Source of the DNA: Lysobacterales bacterium CG_4_10_14_3_um_filter_64_11
GTDB lineage: Bacteria > Pseudomonadota > Gammaproteobacteria > Xanthomonadales > Xanthomonadaceae
Length of the DNA: 12,391 nucleotides
NCBI GenBank assembly: GCA_002782905.1
Contig: PFJA01000043.1
Coordinates: forward strand, 1 to 12,391
Direction: 5' to 3'
The notes below the pieces were generated by a model. The model was not told where the DNA came from, did not search any database, and worked only from the letters and a program-made list of their open reading frames with translations. Shown piece by piece: positions 1 to 7,600 of the stretch (position 1 is the first letter of the stretch; each line of letters starts with the position of its first letter). Position numbers and translations under genes: made by a program.

Positions 1-122
1 GTGCTCTACGGCGCGTTATCGCACTTGGCCCGCGCATCCCTGCGCTACCGCTCCGCTTTTCCGTTTCATCCCACCGCATCATGGTGCTACGACAACGTGT
101 CTTGGATTTTCTGGCGCTTTCC

Positions 123-149
123 TTCGCGTTTTTTGCGTCCTTTGCGGAT
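123..149. repeat. Imperfect 9-bp tandem repeat in the gene-free left flank
   Basis: Three consecutive nonamers, TTCGCGTTT (123-131), TTTGCGTCC (132-140) and TTTGCGGAT (141-149), form an imperfect tandem array followed by AAAAAG. The stretch from 1 to about 266 has no ORF with a recognisable protein or good ribosome binding site. The pattern resembles short interspersed intergenic repeats of Xanthomonadales-like genomes, but only one copy is in the window, so dispersal is inference. Confidence 0.3.
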
Positions 150-241
150 AAAAAGACTTACGCTCCGCCTGCGGGGTTCATGGTCCGTGTGCAGTTCCAG
201 ACACCTGAACAGGTCGCTCGCAATGACGATTTGATTGCCGC

Positions 242-272
242 TTCCATAACGAGCATCGGCAAAGGCTATACT
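242..272 (+). promoter_or_regulatory. Putative promoter of 6S RNA
   Basis: A good -10 box, TATACT (267-272), lies 7 bases before the expected 5' end of the 6S RNA. The upstream element is weak: TTCCAT at 242-247 is the nearest -35-like hexamer, with a 19-base spacer. Placement is supported mainly by the agreement between the -10 box and the folded RNA. Confidence 0.5.
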
Positions 273-278
273 GCACGG

Positions 279-465
279 GCATCCTCTGCCGTGTTCGGCA
301 GCGTGCGCTAACATTTGCCTTGACCCTTAATACGCGACCCCGGGGGCGTCGCCCCAGCCCTGTGTGCATGTCCGCCCCGTTGCGGAAAGCCTGAAGGTCT
401 GGACGCGCTCCCACCTGATCCTTCGGATCAAGGTCGTTCGCATGCACCGGCATGGCGGAGGATGT
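279..465 (+). ncRNA. ssrS: 6S RNA
   Basis: 6S RNA binds the sigma70 RNA polymerase holoenzyme by mimicking an open promoter and represses transcription in stationary phase. The ends form a long closing stem: bases 280-293 pair with 451-464 over 14 consecutive positions, two of them G-U. Inside the 3' half, a stem-loop at 416-430 (TGATCC / GGATCA) sits where the E. coli RNA also has a small hairpin next to the central bubble. Length is about 187 nt, against 184 nt in E. coli. The position immediately before a 5-formyltetrahydrofolate cyclo-ligase gene is the classical ssrS neighbourhood. Ends are inferred from pairing and from the upstream -10 box; exact processing sites cannot be read from sequence. 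Confidence 0.9.
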
Positions 466-472
466 TTCTTCA

Positions 473-1048
473 GTGCACCCGCACAGCACACTCAGAGCCA
501 CCATGAAGGCCCGCCGCGCAGGCCTCTCGGCAACGCAGCGGGTGCGCAGCGCGCAGGCGGTTGCCACGCACCTGTTCGACAGCCAGGTGCTGGATGGTGC
601 ACGTCTTGTCGCCGGTTACTGGGCGGTCGGCGGCGAGTTGCCGTTGCACGCGGTTGCCACCCGGCTCATTGCGCCCGCACGCTACCTGTTGCCGCGCCTT
701 GCGGCCGAGGGCCAGTTGCGGTTTGCGCCATGGTCGGCCACGGTGGAGCTGCTGCCCAACCGGTACGGCGTTCCCGAGCCCGACATCGCGCTCGCCGATT
801 GCCTAGCGCCCGAACAACTGGACGTGGTGTTGTTGCCGATGCTGGCTTTCGACATCAACGGCAATCGTCTGGGCATGGGTGGCGGCTGGTACGATCGCAG
901 CTTCGCGTTTCGCTTGCACGGCCAGAGCGCGCCGGCGTTGATCGGCGTCGGCTATGCCTTTCAGCAGGTCGAGGCGCTGACCGCGCAAGCCTGGGATGTG
1001 CCGCTGGACGCCGTGGTTACCGAACGCGGCTTCACCCGACTGCGCTGA
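473..1048 (+). CDS. ygfA: 5-formyltetrahydrofolate cyclo-ligase (MTHFS)
   Basis: Cytosolic enzyme of folate metabolism: ATP-dependent conversion of 5-formyl-THF to 5,10-methenyl-THF. The protein has 191 residues, close to the usual length. It shows the N-terminal LR-x2-MKARR helix (residues 7-15) and the family signature GNRLGMGGGWYDR at about 130-142, which forms the nucleotide/substrate site. The start is taken as GTG 473, with GGAGGA at 457-462 as ribosome binding site 10 bases away. ATG 452 lies inside the 6S closing stem and has no binding site; ATG 503 would remove the conserved LR-x2-M segment. The gene starts 8 bases after the 6S RNA 3' end and is probably co-transcribed with it, as known for ssrS-ygfA in E. 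coli. An EVE-domain gene follows after 32 bases. Confidence 0.95.
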   Translation: MHPHSTLRATMKARRAGLSATQRVRSAQAVATHLFDSQVLDGARLVAGYWAVGGELPLHAVATRLIAPARYLLPRLAAEGQLRFAPWSATVELLPNRYGVPEPDIALADCLAPEQLDVVLLPMLAFDINGNRLGMGGGWYDRSFAFRLHGQSAPALIGVGYAFQQVEALTAQAWDVPLDAVVTERGFTRLR

Positions 1049-1080
1049 GCGCAAGCGCCCAACGAGGAGCAACAGGCAGC

Positions 1081-1548
1081 ATGGCTGGCATGTGGCTGAT
1101 GAAATCCGAGCCCGATGAGTTTTCGATCGACGCTCTGGCCGAGGTTACCCACGAACCGTGGACCGGCGTGCGCAATTATCAGGCGCGCAACTTCATGCGC
1201 GATGCCATGCGCGTGGGCGACCCAGTGCTTTTTTATCATTCCAACTGCGCACAGCCGGGCGTAGCCGGCATCGCCGAAGTGGCTAGTGCGGCGTATCCCG
1301 ACCCCACCCAATTCGACCCCGACAGCGCCTATTACGATCCGAAATCGACCCGTTCGGCGCCACGCTGGCTGTTGGTGGACATCCGCTTTGTGCGCCGTTG
1401 CAAGCGGGTAATCACGCTCGATGCGATCCGCTCCGCGGCCGAACCGCTGGGCGACTTCGCCCTCATCCGGCGTGGCAATCGGCTATCGGTGCTGCCGGTG
1501 ACGGCAGCGCAATATCAACACATTCTCTCTCTGGAGCACACCGCATGA
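1081..1548 (+). CDS. EVE domain-containing protein (THYN1-like)
   Basis: Protein of 155 residues consisting almost entirely of one EVE domain. Hallmarks are WLMKSEPDEFSID near the start (residues about 5-17), WTGVRNYQARNFMR (about 31-44), FYHSNC, and RRGNRLSVLPVT near the C-terminus. EVE domains are PUA-like folds that bind modified bases in DNA or RNA; the bacterial stand-alone version has no assigned cellular role, and binding of a modified nucleic acid base is inference from the fold. ATG 1081 has GAGGAG at 1064-1069, 11 bases upstream; ATG 1090 is a possible alternative start. The stop codon overlaps the rpiA start (ATGA at 1545-1548), indicating translational coupling within the folate ligase-EVE-rpiA unit. 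Confidence 0.93.
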   Translation: MAGMWLMKSEPDEFSIDALAEVTHEPWTGVRNYQARNFMRDAMRVGDPVLFYHSNCAQPGVAGIAEVASAAYPDPTQFDPDSAYYDPKSTRSAPRWLLVDIRFVRRCKRVITLDAIRSAAEPLGDFALIRRGNRLSVLPVTAAQYQHILSLEHTA

Positions 1549-2195
1549 TGACCGACGCAGCCACGCAAAAACGCCAGGCGGCCGAGCAGGCACTGGCGTT
1601 TGTCGAGGAAGGCAGCATCATCGGCGTTGGCACCGGATCGACCGTGGCCCACTTCATCCGTGGTCTTGGCGCGATGCGCGATCGCATCGAAGGCGCGGTA
1701 TCGAGTTCCGAGCAGAGCACGGCATTGCTCAAACAATTGGGCATCCCGGTGTTCGACCTCAACGCCGTCGGCCCGCTGGCGCTGTATGTCGATGGTGCCG
1801 ACGAGTGCGATCCGCACAAACGCCTGATCAAGGGCGGCGGCGCGGCATTGACGCGGGAAAAGATCATCGCCGCCGCCAGCAAGCGCTTCGTGTGCATCAT
1901 CGATGCCGGCAAGCAGGTGGCGGTGCTGGGCCGCTTCCCGCTGCCGGTTGAGGTGATCCCGATGGCGCGCAGCCACGTCGCGCGCGAACTGGCGCTGCGT
2001 GGTGGTCAACCGGTTTGGCGCGAAGGCGTGCTCACCGACAACGGCAACTGGATTCTCGATGTGCACCACCTGCACATCAACGACCCGGTAGCGCTGGAGA
2101 CCGACATCAACCAAATTGTCGGCGTGGTCAGCGTCGGCCTGTTTGCCCGACGCGGTGCCGATGTGGTGATCGTCGGCGAGCGCGTACTGCCCTGA
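1545..2195 (+). CDS. rpiA: Ribose-5-phosphate isomerase A
   Basis: Interconverts ribose 5-phosphate and ribulose 5-phosphate in the non-oxidative pentose phosphate pathway (cytosol). The 216 residues match the family length (219 in E. coli). Visible motifs in order: the phosphate-binding loop IGVGTGSTV (about 26-34), SSSEQST (53-59), DGADE (83-87) with both catalytic-site aspartates, KGGGAALTRE (96-105) with the active-site Lys and general-base Glu, and CIIDAGKQV (117-125). Two ATG codons stand in tandem (1545 and 1548); the first overlaps the EVE-gene stop by four bases, so translational coupling is likely and I see no separate strong ribosome binding site. A perfect hairpin overlaps its stop codon. 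Confidence 0.97.
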   Translation: MMTDAATQKRQAAEQALAFVEEGSIIGVGTGSTVAHFIRGLGAMRDRIEGAVSSSEQSTALLKQLGIPVFDLNAVGPLALYVDGADECDPHKRLIKGGGAALTREKIIAAASKRFVCIIDAGKQVAVLGRFPLPVEVIPMARSHVARELALRGGQPVWREGVLTDNGNWILDVHHLHINDPVALETDINQIVGVVSVGLFARRGADVVIVGERVLP

Positions 2196-2211
2196 TCCGC
2201 GATCAGGGCAG
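2187..2211. terminator. Hairpin between convergent rpiA and bfr
   Basis: CTGCCCTGATC (2187-2197) is an exact inverted repeat of GATCAGGGCAG (2201-2211), separated by CGC. The 11-bp stem includes the rpiA stop codon (2193-2195) and ends 6 bases before the bfr stop. Its place between convergent genes suggests a bidirectional terminator or 3'-end stabiliser. It lacks a clear T tract on either side, so intrinsic termination is uncertain. Confidence 0.6.
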
Positions 2212-2217
2212 TTGCAC

Positions 2218-2682
2218 TCACAGCTTGCTTTGCAGGTAAAACGGCAGGCCCAGACGCACGATCAGATCGAGCTGGGTTTCGATCCAGTCGATGTGCTCTT
2301 CTTCCGATTCCAGAATGGCAACCAGCAATTCGCGGCTGGGATAATCGGCAACCGACTCGCAGTACGCGATACCCTCGCGCAAGGTCGGCAGCGCTTCGCG
2401 CTCCAGGCGCAAATCGCACTGCAATGCCTCTTCGGGCGACTCGCCAATCTGCAACTTGCCCAAGTTCTGCAAATTGGGCAACCCTTCGAGAAACAGAATA
2501 CGCTCGATCAAGCGATCGGCGTGCTTCATCTCATCGATCGATTCGTGCTGCTCGTGCTCAGCCAGCGCCTTAAGGCCCCAGTTGGCGAACATCTTGGCGT
2601 GCAGAAAATACTGGTTGATCGCGACCAGCTCGTTGTACAGCGCCTTGTTGAGAAACTCGACGACCTTCGCATCACCTTTCAT
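2218..2682 (-). CDS. bfr: Bacterioferritin
   Basis: Cytosolic haem-containing iron-storage protein that forms 24-subunit cages, oxidises Fe(II) and stores ferric mineral. It has 154 residues, near the usual 155-160. All ferroxidase ligands are in place: E18, E51, H54, E94, E127 and H130. The inter-subunit haem ligand M52 is also present, which marks it as true bacterioferritin rather than haem-free ferritin. The start at 2682 begins MKGDAKVVEFLN and has GGGAG (plus-strand 2690-2694) 7 bases upstream; an in-frame start at 2721 would add a non-conserved extension. The partner gene bfd lies 106 bases upstream on the same strand. Confidence 0.97.
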   Translation of the reverse strand: MKGDAKVVEFLNKALYNELVAINQYFLHAKMFANWGLKALAEHEQHESIDEMKHADRLIERILFLEGLPNLQNLGKLQIGESPEEALQCDLRLEREALPTLREGIAYCESVADYPSRELLVAILESEEEHIDWIETQLDLIVRLGLPFYLQSKL

Positions 2683-2738
2683 GACGCCACTCCCATGCCA
2701 CGCATTGCCCGGGGCGGGCAAGCCTCCTGTGCAAGGCG

Positions 2739-2767
2739 ACTATAGCGAAGCTGCAACGTGGTGACAC
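2739..2767 (-). promoter_or_regulatory. Possible bfr promoter
   Basis: On the minus strand a TATAGT -10-like box (plus 2739-2744) is preceded, with a 17-base spacer, by GTGTCA (plus 2762-2767), a weak -35. It lies about 57 bases upstream of the bfr start, in the 106-base bfd-bfr gap, and would allow bfr to be expressed separately from bfd. The weak -35 makes this tentative. Confidence 0.3.
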
Positions 2768-2788
2768 CTCAACGCCTGCGCGCGGCGG

Positions 2789-2983
2789 TCAGGCGGCTTC
2801 GCTGTGTGGCTGGCGCAACGCTGCGACGGCGTCGCTGAGCACCTGCGATGCCATTGCCGCACAACAGCCGCAGGAACCGGCGCAACCGGTGCGTGCGCCC
2901 AATTCGGCCATATCCGAGCAGCCCAGCAATGCAGCGCGCTGGATATCGCGTTCGCTGACCCCATTGCAGACACAAACGTACAC
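2789..2983 (-). CDS. bfd: Bacterioferritin-associated ferredoxin
   Basis: Small [2Fe-2S] ferredoxin (64 residues) that docks on bacterioferritin and reduces the stored ferric core so that iron can be released. The protein starts MYVCVCNGVSERDI, with the N-terminal C4-x-C6 pair and the downstream C38-x2-C41 pair expected of Bfd. Two further cysteines in the same loop (C34, C40) and C22 are extra. The start codon is GTG, with AGGAG (plus 2991-2995) 7 bases upstream. It precedes bfr on the same strand, the common bfd-bfr arrangement. A strong promoter lies just upstream at 3014-3042. Confidence 0.95.
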   Translation of the reverse strand: MYVCVCNGVSERDIQRAALLGCSDMAELGARTGCAGSCGCCAAMASQVLSDAVAALRQPHSEAA

Positions 2984-3013
2984 GGCACAACTCCTGCCAC
3001 AACCGACAGCTTC

Positions 3014-3042
3014 ATTTGAACGCGAATGCGAACGCTTGTCAA
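3014..3042 (-). promoter_or_regulatory. Strong sigma70-type promoter of bfd
   Basis: On the minus strand a perfect -35 TTGACA (plus 3037-3042) is followed, with an optimal 17-base spacer, by TCAAAT (plus 3014-3019) as -10. The predicted transcript start is about 24 bases before the bfd GTG. The -35 box contains the rppH stop codon (plus 3039-3041). The spacer holds head-to-tail hexamers (GTTCGC, ATTCGC, GTTCAA), a plausible repressor target between the two boxes. Confidence 0.7.
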
Positions 3043-3620
3043 TAGCGGGCAGTGGAAACCGCTCGATGCATTCCGCGCGGCGCGCCGTGCGGGCCGGCTG
3101 GGATCGGCGGTTCGGGCCTGCGTGTCAGGATCGCCGCGCCGGCCACGGCGGCGTCGGCGGCCGGCGCCAGATGCAGCAGGGCATTCCAGTAAACCTCACG
3201 CTTGAAGTTGACCACGTGCTGCAGCGGGTACCAGAAGTCCACCCAGCGCCAGCAATCGAACTCCGGCTTGCTGGTTGCATCCAGCCGCACGTCGCGATCA
3301 TCGCCGAGCATGCGCAACAGGAACCAAACCTGCTTCTGACCGATGCACAATGGCTTGCTGCCGGAGCGCAAACAACGCCGCGGCAGGCGATAGCGCAGCC
3401 AGCCCGGGGTGACGCCGAGCACATCGACCTGATGCGCTTGCAGCCCGGTTTCTTCGTGCAGTTCGCGGTGCATGGCCTCCAGCGGCGTCTCGTCGCTGTT
3501 CATGCCACCCTGCGGAAACTGCCAGCCATCGCGCTGCAAGCGCCGCGCCCAGAACACCTGGCCACTGGCGTGCAACAGCACGATACCCACATTTGGACGA
3601 AAACCGTCGGGATCGATCAT
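3039..3620 (-). CDS. rppH: RNA pyrophosphohydrolase (Nudix)
   Basis: Removes pyrophosphate from the 5' triphosphate end of mRNAs, triggering RNase E-dependent decay. The protein of 193 residues starts MIDPDGFRPNVGIVLL, typical of RppH. It has a complete Nudix box from G38 to L60 (G-x5-E44-x7-R52-E53-L-x-E56-E57-x-G59-L60), preceded by WQFPQGG. The region around residues 120-145 (FDCWRWVDFW, then VVNFKREVY) also matches RppH rather than other Nudix enzymes. The start at 3620 has GGAGT (plus 3628-3632) 7 bases upstream; an in-frame extension to 3701 is not conserved. The C-terminal tail is Pro/Ala-rich. It is divergent from the tRNA-Met gene, and its stop codon lies inside the bfd -35 box. Confidence 0.95.
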   Translation of the reverse strand: MIDPDGFRPNVGIVLLHASGQVFWARRLQRDGWQFPQGGMNSDETPLEAMHRELHEETGLQAHQVDVLGVTPGWLRYRLPRRCLRSGSKPLCIGQKQVWFLLRMLGDDRDVRLDATSKPEFDCWRWVDFWYPLQHVVNFKREVYWNALLHLAPAADAAVAGAAILTRRPEPPIPAGPHGAPRGMHRAVSTARY

Positions 3621-3694
3621 GGAACCGACTCCGAATTCATTGTCCGCGACTGTGCCACGACCAGCCGCACGGCACAAGCAAAGGAGCGGCCACA

Positions 3695-3723
3695 TTGACA
3701 CCAGTCACCGGCGCATGGACAAT
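3695..3723 (+). promoter_or_regulatory. Promoter of tRNA-Met
   Basis: A perfect TTGACA (3695-3700) is followed after 17 bases by GACAAT (3718-3723). The predicted start near 3730 lies about 27 bases before the mature tRNA. The short leader can fold into GGAGC/GCTCC (3737-3741 with 3748-3752), probably removed during 5' processing. Confidence 0.65.
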
Positions 3724-3756
3724 TACCGGCTCGCTCGGAGCAGCTTCGCTCCCCGT

Positions 3757-3833
3757 GGCTATGTAGCTCAGCCGGTTAGAGCACAGCACTCATAATGCTG
3801 GGGTCGGTGGTTCGAGTCCACCCATAGCCACCA
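3757..3833 (+). tRNA. tRNA-Met (CAT), elongator
   Basis: Complete cloverleaf of 77 nt including an encoded CCA (3831-3833). The acceptor stem GGCTATG (3757-3763) pairs perfectly with CATAGCC (3823-3829), with discriminator A3830. The anticodon stem CAGCA/TGCTG encloses loop CTCATAA, with anticodon CAT at 3791-3793. The T arm carries GGTTCGAGTCC. The body resembles E. coli elongator tRNA-Met (GGCTACGTAGCTCAG start); initiator features (unpaired 1-72, GGG/CCC anticodon stem) are absent. A CAT anticodon can also belong to tRNA-Ile2, but its acceptor and anticodon stems differ. Confidence 0.96.
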
Positions 3834-3872
3834 TCTGTTGCGCTGCGGGTGATCGCGTCGCTGCAACTGGCC

Positions 3873-3891
3873 GCCGCAATTGCGGCATACT
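3873..3891 (+). promoter_or_regulatory. Perfect palindrome abutting a -10 box before the response regulator
   Basis: GCCGCAATTGCGGC (3873-3886) is a perfect 14-bp palindrome. It runs into CATACT (3886-3891), a -10-like box only 6 bases before the ATG at 3898. No good -35 hexamer is visible (GCAACT at 3863-3868). The arrangement fits an operator for a dimeric regulator over the core promoter. It could equally be part of the end of the tRNA transcript, but it has no loop and no T tract. Confidence 0.4.
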
Positions 3892-3897
3892 CAGCGC

Positions 3898-4575
3898 ATG
3901 GCCACCATCCTGATCGCCGACGATCACCCGCTGTTCCGCGAGGCCCTGCGCGGTGCAGTGCAGCGTTTGCTGCCGGATGCCGTGCTGATCGAAGCAGATA
4001 GCGCAGCAACGTTGCTGGCGCTCGCCGATGCCCATCCGAATGCAGACCTGTTGCTGCTCGATCTGAACATGCCCGGTTCGCATGGCTTCAGCACGCTGAT
4101 CCACTTGCGTGGCAACCAGCCACAATTGCCGGTCATTGTGGTTTCCGCCCGCGAAGAGCCCGCCATCATCCGGCGTGCGCTCGATCATGGCGCCGCCGGC
4201 TTCATCCCCAAGTCGGCAGGTTCCGTGCAGATGCGCGAGGCTGTCGCCGAGGTGCTCGCTGGCGGCACCTGGACGCCAGTGCAGGTCGCCCAGGCACCGC
4301 GCATCGACAGCGAAGAAGCGCAGATTGCGCAGCGTGTGCGCGAACTCACGCCGCAGCAATTCCGGGTATTGGGCATGCTCAGCACCGGCTTGCTGAACAA
4401 GCAGATCGCCTACGAACTGCATGTCTCGGAGGCCACCATCAAGGCGCACATGACCGCGATTTTGCGCAAGCTGGGCGCGAATAACCGCACCCAGGCGGTG
4501 CTGCTGGCAGCGCGTCTGGCGGTCGATCCGAGCACGGTGCGCTGGCCCGCAACCGATGCCGGCACGTTCGAGTGA
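3898..4575 (+). CDS. NarL/LuxR-family response regulator (CrbR/ErdR-like)
   Basis: Cytosolic DNA-binding response regulator of 225 residues. The receiver domain (about 1-120) starts MATILIADDHPLF with acidic pocket D8/D9, phospho-acceptor D55 (LLLLDLNMPG), S83 and K105 (GFIPKSA). The C-terminal LuxR-type helix-turn-helix spans about 151-208 (LTPQQFRVLGML ... NKQIAYELHVSEATIKAHM ... LRKLG). Receiver and linker resemble CrbR/ErdR, which activates acetyl-CoA synthetase genes in Vibrio and Pseudomonas; the target here is inferred. ATG 3898 has no ribosome binding site; TTG 3880 in frame is an alternative, also without one. It is convergent with the hybrid kinase gene, with 18 bases between the stop codons, and the two likely form one signalling system. 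Confidence 0.92.
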   Translation: MATILIADDHPLFREALRGAVQRLLPDAVLIEADSAATLLALADAHPNADLLLLDLNMPGSHGFSTLIHLRGNQPQLPVIVVSAREEPAIIRRALDHGAAGFIPKSAGSVQMREAVAEVLAGGTWTPVQVAQAPRIDSEEAQIAQRVRELTPQQFRVLGMLSTGLLNKQIAYELHVSEATIKAHMTAILRKLGANNRTQAVLLAARLAVDPSTVRWPATDAGTFE

Positions 4576-4577
4576 TG

Positions 4578-4609
4578 CGCGCGGCACCGCTGTTCAAAGC
4601 TGCTGCGCG
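4578..4609. terminator. Hairpin between convergent response regulator and kinase
   Basis: CGCGCGGCA (4578-4586) pairs with TGCTGCGCG (4601-4609) with one G-U pair, and the loop adds GCT/AGC (4589-4591, 4598-4600). It spans the 18-base gap between the two stop codons and the end of the kinase gene. There is no T tract, so efficiency as an intrinsic terminator is doubtful. Confidence 0.4.
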
Positions 4610-7600
4610 GCCAGGAATGCACGCAGCACTGCCGGCTTGATCGGTTTGGTCAGCAACACATAGCCGTGCTGGTGCGCCCGCAGCTTCAGGGCATCGCTGC
4701 CGTCGGCGGTAAGCAAGGCCCCGGCAGTGGCGTCGCCGCAAGCCGCTCGCAATGCATCGAGCGCGGCCAAGCCATCGCAACGGTCATGCAAGTGGTAATC
4801 CACCAGCAGCACCTGCGGCTGCAAAGACGCGACGCAGGCCAAGGCGTCATCGAGGGTTTCCATGGTTTTCACCTGAACCCGCCAGCGACCAAGCAATGCC
4901 TGCATGCCATCGAGAATCTCGCGATCATTATCCAGACACAGCACCCGCAACCCGGCAAGGCCCTGGTCGCTCATCGCACGTGGCACTGGACGCACTGCGG
5001 TACGTGCCGCCCGCGCCACCTGAATGCTGAACACGCTGCCATGGCCGGCGCGCGAGCGCACCCGGATTGGCGCATCGAGCACCCGTGAAATCCGCTGGCA
5101 GATCGACAATCCCAGGCCAAGGCCATGCTCGCCCCATGGCGAGGGTTGGTCGAGCCGCGAAAACTCGTCGAAAATCTGGCGCAGGTGATGCGGCGGAATG
5201 CCCGGGCCGGTGTCCCATACCTCGATGTCCAGCTTGCTGCCGCGACGCCGGCAGCCCAGCACCACACGGCCCGACGGCGTGTAGCGCAAGGCATTGGCGA
5301 CAAAGTTCTGGATCACTCGCCGCAGCAGCCGGCGATCGGCATGCACGGCCAAGCCGCAACGATGCACGCGAAACGCCAGATTGCGCGATTGCGCCAAGGG
5401 CTGATATTGCTCGGCCACCGAGTGCATCAGCGCGTCCAGCGGCACCGCCTGCCATTGTGGGGTAAGCGCGCCGGCATCGAGCCGCGAGATGTCCAGCAAG
5501 CCGTCGAGCAGATCCTCGGCTGCGCGCAGCGCGGTATCCACGCGCTCGGCGAGACGATGCTGTTCGGCGCTGTCATCGCTCTCACGCAGTGCCGAGGCAA
5601 ACAACCGCGCGGCATTGAGTGGTTGCAACACATCGTGGCTCAATGCCGCCAGAAAGCGGGTCTTGGATGCATTGGCGGTATCAGCATCCTGACGCGCCTG
5701 TGCCTGCGCCGCAAGCGCATCGGCCAACTCATGGGTACGCTGTTCGACCCGCGCTTCCAGCGTCTCGTTGGCCACCCGCAGCGCCTGTTCCACCTGCTTG
5801 TAGGCGGTGATGTCGGTATAGGTGCTGACATAGCCACCAGCCGGCAGTGGCTGGCCGCGCAGCTCGATCACCTGGCCGTTTGGCCGCACGCGCTCCGACA
5901 CATGCGGCGAGCCCTGGCGCAGATAAGCGACCCGCTTTTCGACCTGCGCATCGATGTCGCCGGGCCCCAGCTCGCCGCGTTCGGCGTTGTAGCGAATCAG
6001 GTCCGCCACCGCACGGCCTACATAAAGCATGCCGGCAGGGTACTCGAACAGCTCCTGGTAGCGCCGGTTCCACGCCACCAGCCGCAAATCACGATCCACC
6101 ACGCTGACCGCCTGCGGAATGTTTTCGATGGTGGTCGACAGCAACTCGCGGTTGAAGCGCAACTCCTGGCTGGCTTCATCCAACATCGCCACCACCTCAC
6201 CCAGCTCCATGCCCGACCCGCGCAGCGCCGAGGTCAGCGTCAGGCGCGCCGACGCTGCACCGATGGCACCGGCGAGCAGGCGCTCGGTGAACTGCACCAA
6301 CGCGCGATCGGCGGCGTGCGGCAGTACCAGTTCCTTGCCCTGTGCGATGGCGTTGTCGGCAAACGCGCGGCGGGCATTGCGCTCGCCCACGATGCGGCCA
6401 GCCAGCGCCAGCAGATCGGCGCCGCTGACCCTGCCTTGCCAGCTCGCCGACGCCAGCGGTGGCCGGCGCGCGTATGGGTCGAGAAACGGTGTGGCCCGCA
6501 TCTGCTCATCAAAGCTGGGGCGATAACGCGCCGAAACCACGAACAGCGTACCGATGTTGAGCAGCAGCGACCAAAACGTGCCATGGGTAATCGCATCCCA
6601 ACCGATCACCCCGAACAATGCTTCCGGGCGCAGCCAGGTGACGCCGAACGGCCCGGTTTGCAGCCATTCCGGCGCGAACCAGCCAGCGCGGGTGAGCATC
6701 GGCAGCACCAGGGTATAGACCCACACCAGAAAACCGCCGATCAAGCCGGCTTCCACACCGGCGCGGCTGCCACCACGCCAATACAGCGCGCCGATCAGGG
6801 CCGGCGCAAACTGCGCCACTGCAACGAAAGCGAGCAAGCCAAATGCCGCCAGATTGCCGGCCCCGCCGGTGGCGCGATGGTAGCCGTAGGCAACCAATGC
6901 CAAAACCAGAATGATGACCCGCCGTACCATCAACACCAGCCGGCCAAAGTTGCGCTGACTGCTTGGCCGCAGACGCGCCGAACGCAACAACAGCGGCATC
7001 ACCAGATCGTTGCTGACCATGGTTGCCAGTGCGACGCTGGCAACGATCACCATACCGGTGGCCGCCGACAGCCCGCCGACAAAGACCGCCAGCGCAAGGC
7101 CGCGGAAGCCCTCAGCCATCGGCAATGCCAACACCACGCTGTCGCCCAACGTGGCCGTCTCCCCAAGCACCGCCTGCCCAGCCAGGGTGATCGCCGGCAC
7201 CATCAGGCAAATCAACACCAGATAACCGATAAACAACCAGCGCGCACGACGCACATCGCTGGGTTCCTCGCACTCCACCACCGCCACCTGAAACTGCCGT
7301 GGCAGGCAAATGATGGCGGTAAACGCGAGCAGCGTCTGCGCGACGAATCCGCGTGGCATCTCCGCCGACGCGAAGGTATGCAATGCGCCAATCGCCCGCG
7401 TTGCAAAATCGCCAGCACCCGGCAGCCGGGTAATCGCAAAAACACCGATCGCCACGAACACCAGCAACTTGACCAACGATTCCAGCGCAATCGCCAACAT
7501 CATGCCGTGATGGTGCTCGGTAGCATCGATGCGGCGGGTACCAAACAGAATCGAAAACAGCGCCAGCATCAGTGCCACGTAAAGTGCCGGGTCGGCCAGA

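Noticed and set aside
1..234. Plus-strand ORF of 77 codons at the left edge
   Set aside because: The translation is Arg/Ser/Leu-rich with no family resemblance, and it spans the nonamer repeat block.
364..1548. In-frame upstream extension of the EVE gene to 364
   Set aside because: It would read through the 6S RNA and the folate ligase gene in another frame. The EVE domain begins at 1081-1090 with its own ribosome binding site.
3757..3833. tRNA gene as an integration site
   Set aside because: No integrase gene and no partial repeat of the tRNA 3' end is visible in the window; the downstream genes look like core signalling genes.
3757..3833. tRNA-Ile2 (CAT with lysidine) instead of tRNA-Met
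   Set aside because: The GGCTATG acceptor stem and the anticodon arm match elongator tRNA-Met; Ile2 usually begins GGCCC and has a different anticodon stem.
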